Assembly (NCBI GenBank): GCA_035513295.1
Contig: DATKCH010000011.1
Coordinates: 31,029-95,028, forward strand
DNA: 64,000 nt
Reading direction: 5' to 3'
From: DATHRK01 sp035513295
Lineage (GTDB): Bacteria > Gemmatimonadota > Gemmatimonadetes > Longimicrobiales > RSA9
The notes below the pieces were generated by a model. It worked only from the letters and a program-made list of their open reading frames with translations, made no database searches and was not told the origin of the DNA. Below are positions 1 through 7,442 of this stretch, piece after piece. Each line of letters starts with the position of its first letter. Within the stretch, counting starts at the first letter, position 1. Both the position numbers and the translations under genes were made by a program.

Positions 1-21
1 CCCGTCCATCGTCGGCGCGCA

Positions 22-570
22 TCAGTAGTGACACACCGTGCAGTCGGTGCGCGCCCCGCGCGCCCGGTGGCACTCCACGCACCAGCCCATGCGCAGCGAC
101 GCTTCCTGCTCCACCTGCACCACCTCCTGCACCTGGCCGTGGCACTCCTGGCACTCGAGCCCCGCGTTCACGTGCATGAAGTGCGGGAAGTGCGCGTGGT
201 CGGGGAGGTCATGGATGCGGACCCATGGGATCGGCTCCTGTCGATTCCAGTAGTCGATCAGCTTCTGGACTTCCGGGCGGTCCGCGGCCACGAGCGGCGC
301 GCCGCCCGGCGCGTGACAGCCGATGCAGGAGGCGACCGGCGGGATCCCGGCGGCCACCGACCGATCCGCGGAGTAGTGACAATACATGCAGGGGATTTGC
401 AGATTGCCCGCGTGAACGTCGTGGGGATAGGCGATGGGTTGCCCCGAATCGGCCGCGCCCGCGTCCAGTGCCTGGTCGGCCCCGGAGTCGCCCTGCGCGG
501 CGATAAGCGCGGCCCCCGCGAGCGCGGCGACGAATCCCGCCGCGAGGACCGCGCGCCTCCCTCGGTTCAT
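22..570 (-). CDS. Pentaheme c-type cytochrome, alternative complex III subunit A-like
   Basis: A 182-residue exported multiheme cytochrome. An N-terminal hydrophobic stretch (about residues 7-25) acts as signal or membrane anchor. Five CxxCH heme-binding motifs follow: CMYCH (61), CIGCH (82), CQECH (140), CVECH (164) and CTVCH (177). Five hemes with a single N-terminal anchor match ActA of alternative complex III, the quinol:electron-acceptor oxidoreductase that replaces cytochrome bc1 in several phyla; ActA would pass electrons at the periplasmic face. In act operons this gene is first. Here an ATG on the same strand lies at position 9, 12 bases after the stop, so the rest of the operon (the expected iron-sulfur subunit next) probably continues off the left edge. 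The family call rests on heme count and layout; a generic cytochrome c7/c3-type protein is the alternative. Confidence 0.8.
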   Translation of the reverse strand: MNRGRRAVLAAGFVAALAGAALIAAQGDSGADQALDAGAADSGQPIAYPHDVHAGNLQIPCMYCHYSADRSVAAGIPPVASCIGCHAPGGAPLVAADRPEVQKLIDYWNRQEPIPWVRIHDLPDHAHFPHFMHVNAGLECQECHGQVQEVVQVEQEASLRMGWCVECHRARGARTDCTVCHY

Positions 571-992
571 CGCATACCTGAATCGTCCGGAAGTCGGCGG
601 CGCCGGTTCGCGTCCAAGCGTCGAGCCGCCCAGAAATCGGCGCCAAGATGGGCTCGCCCACGGTGCCCCGCAACCCGCCGTGCGCCGGACCTGGAGGCTC
701 CCGGCGCCCGGGAGGCGGCCGGTCGACGAGGGCCGCCGATGCCACGGGTGACGCCGGAATTCGTTGCGACTCGGACGAGACCGGGCACGCCCTCGTCCCG
801 GCGTGCAGCGAGCGCGCGGACACGCGCGGGGCCGGGTTGGGCCGAGCGCGGAGGGAGGAACCGATGGCGCGGATGCGCCGGGCTCTATTCCGGGAACGGC
901 CAGGCCCGTAGATTTGGCGTCCGTTTTGCAACTCCCGCCGCAGGTGACCCGCGGCCCCCAACGGACGAGATCGATCGCGGTCCGAGAGGTCG
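571..992. other. Divergent intergenic region, no gene seen
   Basis: A 422-bp GC-rich gap between the divergent cytochrome and lipoprotein genes. All frames that stay open here look like GC-driven shadows. It must hold promoters for both directions, but I see no convincing -35/-10 pair, repeat or terminator. The only less GC-rich patch is about 908-935, within 90 bp of the lipoprotein start. Confidence 0.4.
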
Positions 993-1730
993 ATGAAGCC
1001 GACAGCCTCCCTTGCCTATTTGCCGAGCATCGCGCTCGTCGCGATGCTCGCGTGCGCGTGCGCGCGGAATCCCGCGCCGAGTCTGGAACCCCTCCCGAAC
1101 ACCCCCGAAGCGGAGGCTGCGGGCCGGCTCAAGGCAGGGGCCGCTGCGCTGGAGATCGGCAACTTCAGCGCGGCGCGAACCGATCTCGGTTGGGTCTACA
1201 CGCACTGCCCATCGACCGACGACGGGCAGTCGGCGCTTCTGCTTCTGGCCGCCGGCCATCTCGACCCCCGCAACGGCGACCGCAGGCCCGACCTCGCCGC
1301 GGCGATGGCGGCGCACGTCGCCGGACTCGCCGCGGAAGGGTCGGTGCTCGGCTCCGCGAGCACGTCGTTGTTCATGCTCTCGCGCGAGCAGGGAGCGCCG
1401 CGGCCGAACGCGGGCGCGCTCGAGGAGGCGGTCCGCGAGGTTCGACGCGCCGAGCCCGGGTGCGGGGCGACGGAGGCGCGCGCGAGCCTGACCTTGCTCG
1501 AGGCGGCCGCGAATCCCCCCGCTACCGATGAAGAAGGCGTCGTCGCGGAGGGATCGCTCCCGGACCTGGCCGGGCTGACGGTGCCCGAGCAGATCGCGGC
1601 GCTTTCCAGCCAGCGGGACTCCCTCGCCAGCCGTGTCACCGAGCTCGAAGCGCAGGTCAGGGGGCTCACGGATCGCGTGGCCATCCAGCAGCAGGAGCTG
1701 GAACGGATCCGCCGCACCCTGCGTCCCTGA
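993..1730 (+). CDS. Lipoprotein with C-terminal coiled coil, upstream of a histidine kinase
   Basis: A 245-residue protein. The N-terminal signal has a lipobox-like end (LACAC, about residues 19-23), so it is probably a lipoprotein. The middle (about 40-160) is Ala-rich and helical, suggestive of TPR-like helices; two cysteines near 71 and 147 could pair. The last 50 residues (about 195-240) form a heptad-like coiled coil with SQRDSLASRVTELEAQ. It ends 21 bp before the sensor kinase at 1752, so the two are likely cotranscribed. The arrangement recalls the E. coli QseG lipoprotein beside the GlrK kinase, but sequence homology to QseG was not shown here. Function unknown. Confidence 0.7.
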   Translation: MKPTASLAYLPSIALVAMLACACARNPAPSLEPLPNTPEAEAAGRLKAGAAALEIGNFSAARTDLGWVYTHCPSTDDGQSALLLLAAGHLDPRNGDRRPDLAAAMAAHVAGLAAEGSVLGSASTSLFMLSREQGAPRPNAGALEEAVREVRRAEPGCGATEARASLTLLEAAANPPATDEEGVVAEGSLPDLAGLTVPEQIAALSSQRDSLASRVTELEAQVRGLTDRVAIQQQELERIRRTLRP

Positions 1731-1751
1731 CCCGCGTCGGAGACGCGCCCC

Positions 1752-3275
1752 ATGACGGTACGCAGCCGCCTCGTCCTCACGCTTCTCGGCATCGCCGCAC
1801 TGCTCACCGTTCCGGCGGTCTATTCCGCCAGTCAGTTGTCGCAGCTCAGGGAGATCACCGAGCGGCTCAGGGGGAGGCACGCGGCGGCGTACCTGGCGCT
1901 CGGCAAACTGGAGCGGTCGCTGGCGGAGCTCGACCGGTCCCTGCGCAGCTACGTCGCCGCGACCGACCCCGCGTTGCGCGACCAGGTCGCTGAGCATCTC
2001 GCCGAAGCGCGCGTGCACCTGCGCAACCTCGACGAGCTCGGGTACGCATCCGACGTCGAGGCGCCGGCCGCGCAGGTGGCGGGCATAGAGAGCTCGACCG
2101 GGGCCATTCGCGAGCTGGTGGAGCGGGGCCAGTTCGACGAGGCCACCACCGCGCTGGACGAAGTCAAGCCGGCCATCGCGATGACGCTGGACACCCTCAC
2201 CGCCCTGGCCGGCGCGATCGACATGCGCGCGCGCGAGGACGTGCTGAGAGCGGAGCGGATCAGCGCGACCGCGTCGACCACGGTCATCGTAACGCTGGTG
2301 GGAGCGCTCTCACTCGTCCTGCTTCTGGGCGCCTGGACCACCAGCGCGCTGACGACCCCTCTCCGCAGGCTGCAGGCCGCCACGGCCAAGGTGATGGACG
2401 GACGCTTCGCGGTCCCCGCCGACCTCCCGTACGACCGCAACGACGAGATCGGCGAGCTGTCGCGGGCGTTTCGGACCATGACGGATCGCCTCGCAGACCT
2501 CGAGCGGGTGCGCGCCGAGTTCATCGGCATGGCCAGCCACGACCTGAAGACGCCGATCAACGTCATATCGGGGTACGCCGAGCTGCTCGACACCGGCATG
2601 TACGGCGCGGTGCCGGACGAACAGCGCGAGATCCTCCACACTATGCACGAGCAGAGCCGGCACCTCGGCGCCCTCGTCAATCAGCTGCTCAACGCGAGCC
2701 GCATCGAGGCCGGCGGGTTCGAGGTCCACATCGCCGACATGTCCCTTGCCGATACGTTGGAGGCGCTGCGCCGCAGTTTCTCGGCGCTCGCGGCCCAGAA
2801 GGGCGTGAATCTCGTGATCGCCCTGGACCCGGAGTGTCCGAGTCTCATCTGCGGAGATCCGGACCGGCTCCGAAACGAAGTCCTGGGGAACCTGCTTTCG
2901 AACGCGTTCAAGTTCACCCCCGAAGGGGGGCGCATCGAGGTCACCGCCGAACCGTCGGGAGACGTGGTCCGCATTCACGTCAAGGACTCGGGGGACGGGA
3001 TCCCGCCGGGCGAGATCGACCGGATCTTCGACAAGTACTACCAGGTCGGGCGGGAGGCCCGGCGGCTGGGGAGCGGACTCGGGCTCGCGATCGCCAAGCA
3101 GGTGGTCACCGCGCACAACGGTACGATCCGGGTCGCCAGCGAGCAGGGCCAGGGTACTTCCTTCACGGTGGAGTTGCCCGTCAGCCAGCCCCACGGAACG
3201 GTCCGCACGGAGCCCATGCGAGGCAGCGGGTCGGATCGGGGGAGCCACCGCCGCCGTCTGGAAAGGACCGGGTAG
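1752..3275 (+). CDS. Sensor histidine kinase (HAMP, HisKA, HATPase)
   Basis: A 507-residue membrane kinase. TM1 is about residues 8-28, then a helical extracytoplasmic region (30-172), TM2 about 176-197, and a HAMP linker (200-252). The HisKA domain carries the phospho-acceptor His263 in MASHDLKTPIN. The HATPase domain has the N box near 376-387 (NEVLGNLLSNAFKF), the G1 box DSGDGIP (412-418) and the G2 box GSGLGLAIAKQ (440-450). The kinase core is complete and should autophosphorylate. The last 30 residues (about 478-507) are a Gly/Arg-rich low-complexity tail. No response regulator lies next to it, so its partner must be encoded elsewhere. The signal sensed is unknown; the preceding lipoprotein is a candidate accessory sensor. 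Confidence 0.93.
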   Translation: MTVRSRLVLTLLGIAALLTVPAVYSASQLSQLREITERLRGRHAAAYLALGKLERSLAELDRSLRSYVAATDPALRDQVAEHLAEARVHLRNLDELGYASDVEAPAAQVAGIESSTGAIRELVERGQFDEATTALDEVKPAIAMTLDTLTALAGAIDMRAREDVLRAERISATASTTVIVTLVGALSLVLLLGAWTTSALTTPLRRLQAATAKVMDGRFAVPADLPYDRNDEIGELSRAFRTMTDRLADLERVRAEFIGMASHDLKTPINVISGYAELLDTGMYGAVPDEQREILHTMHEQSRHLGALVNQLLNASRIEAGGFEVHIADMSLADTLEALRRSFSALAAQKGVNLVIALDPECPSLICGDPDRLRNEVLGNLLSNAFKFTPEGGRIEVTAEPSGDVVRIHVKDSGDGIPPGEIDRIFDKYYQVGREARRLGSGLGLAIAKQVVTAHNGTIRVASEQGQGTSFTVELPVSQPHGTVRTEPMRGSGSDRGSHRRRLERTG

Positions 3276-3320
3276 TCGCCGCGAACCCGCCGACCTCGAG
3301 ACGGACAGGCGAGTGCCACT

Positions 3321-4034
3321 TTACGGCGTCGCCGCCGACCCCACCGGCTGACCGCTGACCTGCCCCAGCCAGGCCAGCATGCTGGCGCGCCCCGCCCGGG
3401 CGTACACGTGGTACGGATAGCTGTGGCAGTCGGGGGTGTTCGTGCCGCGTACGCAGCCGTTGTAGCGCAGGAGCGCGCGGTCGACGTTTCCGTCGGAGCC
3501 CTCCACGTAGTGCGCGAAGATGCGCGCGCCGTGGCAGATGTTCGCGCGGATGTCGCGCAGGTCGGCCTCGCAGCCGGCCCACTCGCCCTCGTGCATCGGC
3601 ATCACCTGCATGAGGCCGACCGCGCCGACGGGGCTCTCCGCGGCGGGGTCCAGCCACGGATTCTCCACGAGCATTACGGCCACCAGCAGACGCGGCTCCA
3701 GGCCGGCGGAATTGGCCTCCCGCACGACCGCGCGCGCGATACGGCCGACCAGCTCGGGATCGTCGCGGTACTGCAGCAACACGCGTTCGATGGGCGCCAC
3801 CGTTCCGTCGTAATAGTCCCGGGCGTCTTCGAAGGCGCTTCCGAGGGATTCCGCACGAGACAGCAGGACCTCTACGCCCTGGGCTTCCGCCTTCGGAACG
3901 GGACGCGCGTCCGCGGGCGGCGCGGCGCCCAGCGTCACCGTCGTCGCCGCAAACGCGGCGGCTCCGGCCACGGTAGCCAGGACCCGGCGTTTCCAGCGCA
4001 CCCACTGCCCGTGGAGTTCGCTCGCGGGAGACAT
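3321..4034 (-). CDS. Lytic transglycosylase, SLT domain
   Basis: A peptidoglycan-cleaving enzyme of the Slt70/MltC fold. From the ATG at 4034 it has 237 residues, with a basic N terminus (WVRWKRR) followed by a hydrophobic signal segment. The catalytic glutamate is in VMLVENPWLDP, followed by the family signature SPVGAVGLMQVMP and the AxYxNG-like ALLRYNGC. Two extra cysteine pairs around the NICHGARIF and NGCVRGTNTPDC segments are typical of exported members. The frame stays open to 4109, but that extension is Pro-rich and then charged and hides the signal peptide, so I prefer 4034. The gene is convergent with the kinase (45 bp between stops). Likely role: periplasmic cell-wall remodelling. 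Confidence 0.9.
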   Translation of the reverse strand: MSPASELHGQWVRWKRRVLATVAGAAAFAATTVTLGAAPPADARPVPKAEAQGVEVLLSRAESLGSAFEDARDYYDGTVAPIERVLLQYRDDPELVGRIARAVVREANSAGLEPRLLVAVMLVENPWLDPAAESPVGAVGLMQVMPMHEGEWAGCEADLRDIRANICHGARIFAHYVEGSDGNVDRALLRYNGCVRGTNTPDCHSYPYHVYARAGRASMLAWLGQVSGQPVGSAATP

Positions 4035-4386
4035 ATCGCAATCAACCTTGTTCTCTTTTTCACAAGGTGCCTTCGTCGGCACCGCGACAACCGGCGGGGG
4101 TGGGGGCAAGGCCCATACCCAGGTCCGGCTTCAGACACCCCGAAAGAACCTGTCAAGTGATTGTTGGATATACGGTTACACGACCAACGCGGGTGCCAAT
4201 GAGGTGCTTGGGATACCCGTTCGGAGCGTGAAGGATCCCGCCCGGGGTGTTGCATCGTGCAAACGGTCTGTGTCGCGCGTGTACGCGCGCACGTACGCGT
4301 GGTTGCCGTTTCCGACCGCAAGCGGTTATTAATTCCGTTTCCTCGGGCGCGAACGCTGCGTCGGACCGGAGCGGGAGGACGACGAG
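4035..4386. other. Divergent intergenic region with less GC-rich promoter segment
   Basis: A 352-bp gap between divergent genes. On the minus strand a perfect TTGACA (plus-strand tgtcaa, 4151-4156) lies about 117 bp ahead of the transglycosylase start, but the matching -10 position reads TGAAGC, so it is weak. An AT-richer patch (ttattaatt, 4325-4333) precedes the small SpoVT-like gene. A 28-nt alternating purine-pyrimidine tract lies at 4274-4301 and is listed separately. Confidence 0.35.
4274..4301. other. Alternating purine-pyrimidine tract, Z-DNA-prone
   Basis: Twenty-eight consecutive bases alternate pyrimidine and purine without a break (cgcgcgtgtacgcgcgcacg then tacgcgtg). CG/TG/CA/TA alternation of this length can adopt left-handed Z-DNA under negative supercoiling. 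It sits in the divergent promoter region upstream of the gene at 4387. A biological role is inference only. Confidence 0.4.
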
Positions 4387-4587
4387 ATGGCCCTGTATCG
4401 CACACTCTACTATGGTGATGTGTCCGTCGGTGTGGGTGGACGCATCACGATCCCGCAGGACATGCGTGACGATATGGGCCTTCAGGATGGCGACTCCCTG
4501 ACGGTGCGTGTAGAGGAGAGTTCTTCGGGTACGCGTCAGCTCGTCATGTGGCGCGCCGAGCAGACCGAATCGGACGACCCCGAATAG
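4387..4587 (+). CDS. Small SpoVT/AbrB-like DNA-binding domain protein
   Basis: A 66-residue protein. Its core, VSVGVGGRITIPQDMRDDMG followed by LQDGDSLTVRVEE, matches the swapped-hairpin AbrB/SpoVT/MazE fold, where a G-R-I-T-I-P strand and a GD-L turn are diagnostic. Such domains bind DNA as dimers, either as transition-state regulators or as antitoxins. No toxin gene (PIN or MazF type) adjoins it, so an antitoxin role is not supported by context. It ends 41 bp before the MITE-like element. A gene this short stays somewhat uncertain, but the domain match is clear. Confidence 0.75.
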   Translation: MALYRTLYYGDVSVGVGGRITIPQDMRDDMGLQDGDSLTVRVEESSSGTRQLVMWRAEQTESDDPE

Positions 4588-4628
4588 CCTGCCCTGCCGG
4601 TCCGACCGGGCGCCGGCGCCAGAATACC

Positions 4629-4871
4629 TAGCAGGTCGCTGAAGAAGGGGAGCGAGCCGCGTTGGGAGCGCCACGGGGCGGGATGCAAGGCGGCGCGACG
4701 ACGCGATACCTCTGCGTATCGGGGAGGAGCGCCAACGCAGTCAGACGGCCCCGTGCCGCCCCGCCCGAGGCCCGGCCCAGCGACCACGACTGCCGCGCCC
4801 GCCTCGGACTCGCCACGCGTGGCGGGGCGAGCACCCTACGGGCCCCACTCCCCTTCTTCAGCGACCTGCTA
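4629..4871. mobile_element. MITE-like non-autonomous element with 24-bp terminal inverted repeats
   Basis: A 243-bp segment bounded by perfect 24-bp inverted repeats at 4629-4652 and 4848-4871; each end reads TAGCAGGTCGCTGAAGAA going inward. It encodes no plausible protein. Both ends carry TA, which could be a TA target duplication or part of the repeat. The interior has a 14-bp perfect palindrome (cgccacgcgtggcg, 4811-4824). Size, perfect ends and no coding capacity fit a MITE mobilised in trans by a full-length insertion sequence; no transposase lies in this window. The right end overlaps the stop codon of the luxC-type gene. Confidence 0.75.
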
Positions 4872-6317
4872 AAGGTCCAGATCCGCCCAGCGAACCAGTT
4901 CGCGCAGCGGGTGGGCTCCATCGTGCCGCCACGCGGGCGTGGGCCACGGCATGGCGCCGATCGAGGTCACGCGCGACGCTCCGAGTTCGGCCACCGCCTC
5001 CGCCAGCGAAGCCGCCGGGGGCCCGTCCGCCTCGATGCCGACTGTTTGCAGGCTCCCCGCGAGCGGCCGCAGCGCGGCGAGAGCGGCGTCGAGGTCGGGA
5101 ACGCCCACGACCTGCACCACCCGGTCCGTGCAGAAGTCGCCGGGCTCCACGCTCGTGCGCATCGCGATGCCCCAACCGGTTCCCCGGATGGCGGCGGCGC
5201 CGGCCGCCTCCCCGCGCAACTCCGCCGCGTCGAGGACCTGGCGCCTTCGCGCCGCGGCAGCTGGCGCCGGCGCTCCGGCGGGCAGGATCACGGCGAGACG
5301 ATCCAGCTCTTCCCCGAGCGCGGCCGCGAAGCGCGCGGGGGACATCTCGCCCCCCTCCTCCACGATCAGCGCCACGGGCGACGTGCAACCGCGCTGGTCG
5401 AACGTCGCGATCGCGAGCGCCGCGTCCCCGGCGAGCCGCGCGGCGTTCGCGGCGGTGAGAGCACCTTTCAGGATCAAGCCCATTGAAACCCCGGGGCCGT
5501 GGACGACGACGCGCGTCGAGGCGGGCGCGAGCGAGCGGACGGCCCTCACCGCGTCCGCTCCCCCGTACACCACCGCCAGTTTCGCGCGCTCGAGGACACG
5601 GGTCTCGAGCCTGGCGCTGCCTCCGGGCCACCAGGTGACGGCGAGGCATTGCGCGAGCGCGGGGTCCTCCTGTTGCAGAGCGCGCGCGAAGAGCGCCGGG
5701 AGGAGGGGCCCTTCGCGGGCGGTCTTTCCGATGACCGCGCTCCCCACCAGCAGCGACCGGATCATCGACGTGACGGCCACGCCGGGGACGTTGCCGGCGA
5801 AGACGTGGAACGCGACATCGGGCGCCACCGCCCGCGTCCGGATGCCCGGCCGCGCCGGATCGGGCGCGAACCGGTGGGGCACGGACGGCTCACCGAACTC
5901 CGCCGTGAGCAGTCCCGTCAGAGACTCCTCCGACCAGCCCGCGGCCATCCCGTCCAGGATCCGATCCACCATCGGAGCGGACAGCCCCGCCAACCCGGCG
6001 ATCGCGGCGCGATTCGCCTCCTCCGAAGCGGCACGACGCATCCGGCGCGCCGAGCGGGCGAGCACCGCCGCGACGCCGCGCGCGTCCCCGTCGGGGAGGC
6101 GTTCGGCCCGCGCGGCGGCGAGCCGCTCGCACACCCGGTCGATGTGGTCGGGCTCGAGCACCGGGACTCGGACCACGAGGTCGGTGCCCGGCACGGACAG
6201 CACCTCCCATTCCGCCGGCGCCGCCGCCGGCAGCCCGGGCAGGTGAAACGCGTCGATCGAGCGCGCGCCTGCCGCGGCCCCGTCCACCGGTGCCCCGGAC
6301 GCCCGAACGGCGGTCAC
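4869..6317 (-). CDS. luxC: LuxC-type acyl-CoA reductase
   Basis: A 482-residue aldehyde-dehydrogenase-fold enzyme of the LuxC family, which reduces a fatty acyl group (from an acyl thioester) to the aldehyde with NADPH. The active-site cysteine is Cys311 in TFDQRGCTSP, the LuxC signature. The cofactor-binding segment is HVFAGNVPGVAV (171-182). Length matches LuxC (about 480). It is last in a minus-strand operon directly behind LuxE (15 bp gap), which would supply the activated acyl chain. The TAG stop is made of the last three bases of the MITE-like element. No luxA, luxB or luxD is nearby, so bioluminescence is not implied; the aldehyde's use is unknown. Confidence 0.9.
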   Translation of the reverse strand: MTAVRASGAPVDGAAAGARSIDAFHLPGLPAAAPAEWEVLSVPGTDLVVRVPVLEPDHIDRVCERLAAARAERLPDGDARGVAAVLARSARRMRRAASEEANRAAIAGLAGLSAPMVDRILDGMAAGWSEESLTGLLTAEFGEPSVPHRFAPDPARPGIRTRAVAPDVAFHVFAGNVPGVAVTSMIRSLLVGSAVIGKTAREGPLLPALFARALQQEDPALAQCLAVTWWPGGSARLETRVLERAKLAVVYGGADAVRAVRSLAPASTRVVVHGPGVSMGLILKGALTAANAARLAGDAALAIATFDQRGCTSPVALIVEEGGEMSPARFAAALGEELDRLAVILPAGAPAPAAAARRRQVLDAAELRGEAAGAAAIRGTGWGIAMRTSVEPGDFCTDRVVQVVGVPDLDAALAALRPLAGSLQTVGIEADGPPAASLAEAVAELGASRVTSIGAMPWPTPAWRHDGAHPLRELVRWADLDL

Positions 6318-6332
6318 GGAAGGCCGCGCACG

Positions 6333-7442
6333 CTACTCGGCCGCGTCCAGCATGAGTTCCAATGCGAGCGAGCACCCCCTCGGCTCCGCCTCCGGCGCTC
6401 TCCCCGCCAGTTCGACGTGCCCGCCCAGCACGCGACCCACATCCTCGGTCTGCACCGCGACGATCGAGCCCAGGTTCGCGAGGTCGACGTGCCGCAGCAC
6501 CCCCGGTTCGCCGTCGGGGAGCGGGGCGAGCGTTTCGGGATCCGCGGCCAGGGGCGCCAGCCAGGGCGCGGACGCCTTCAGGTCGCCGCGCCCGCGGATC
6601 CCATCCAGCAAGCAGCGGTCGTAGTACTGGGAGCAGAGCTCGGTCATGCCGTACTCGTTGACGCACGCGTGGTCCGGCAGGCCCAGCAGGTCGCCGTACG
6701 CGGCGCGCAACTCCTGCCCGGGAACCGAGCGCTTCGCGCCCTTCGATCCACCCGTGTCCATCAGGCGAGACCCATCGGGCAGGGCGAACCGCCGGCCGGC
6801 GGCAGCGAGCTCGTCGAGCCAGGCGGCGAACGCGAGCGATGTGCCGAGGAGCAGGACGGGCTCGCCCGCCGTGCCGGCGTCCTCCAGGGCCGCGGCGAGG
6901 CCCGCGCGGTCGAGGCCGCTGGACGGGTGCATGAACCAGCCGACTCCGAGCGGCCCGAAGGAACCCGCCACGACTCCGGCCATGTGCGACAGCGAGGAGT
7001 CCGGAGCTTCCCGGGGAGAGGGGATCAGGGACACGAACCTGCAGCTCGCGCCGTCCGGAAGCAGGAAGCGCCGGAACGCCGCGAGCGCCGACGCGTCGTA
7101 CAACTCCAGGTCGGGCACGTGGTGCGCTCCCCGGCGCGCGCCCCCGGCGGTGGTGCCGCTGGTCAGGAACACCGCCGAGCGGGCTCCCCGCGGGCCGCTG
7201 GCGAACGCCACGTCCCTGAAAGCCCGCGCCGGAACCGGGGGGATGTCGCGCCAGGTCGCCACGTTGGAGGGATCTGCGCCACGCCGCTCGCAGTAGGCGC
7301 GGTACGCAGGGTCGCCCTCGAACTGGACGGCGAACGCGGAGCGGGCGAGCCGGTCGAACTCGACGGGCGGAAGCGGCGCGTCCGCGCCCCGCCGAAAGAG
7401 CGCGAGCAGCTCATCCCGGAGCGCGGACGCGCGCCGGCTCAT
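6333..7442 (-). CDS. luxE: LuxE-type acyl-protein synthetase
   Basis: A 369-residue ANL-superfamily relative of LuxE, the long-chain-fatty-acid:protein ligase that makes acyl-AMP and transfers the acyl group to itself or to LuxC. The phosphate-binding motif FLTSGTTAGG lies near residue 104, and the ANL-like CVNEYGMTELCSQYY near 255 gives the YGMTE core. The ATG at 7442 overlaps the upstream stop as ATGA, so translational coupling is likely; length matches LuxE (about 370). With the adjacent luxC it forms a potential two-component fatty-acid reductase without a transferase (luxD). Confidence 0.88.
   Translation of the reverse strand: MSRRASALRDELLALFRRGADAPLPPVEFDRLARSAFAVQFEGDPAYRAYCERRGADPSNVATWRDIPPVPARAFRDVAFASGPRGARSAVFLTSGTTAGGARRGAHHVPDLELYDASALAAFRRFLLPDGASCRFVSLIPSPREAPDSSLSHMAGVVAGSFGPLGVGWFMHPSSGLDRAGLAAALEDAGTAGEPVLLLGTSLAFAAWLDELAAAGRRFALPDGSRLMDTGGSKGAKRSVPGQELRAAYGDLLGLPDHACVNEYGMTELCSQYYDRCLLDGIRGRGDLKASAPWLAPLAADPETLAPLPDGEPGVLRHVDLANLGSIVAVQTEDVGRVLGGHVELAGRAPEAEPRGCSLALELMLDAAE

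Noticed and set aside
4869..7442. A bioluminescence operon
   Set aside because: luxC and luxE are present, but luxA, luxB and luxD are not, so light production is not supported.
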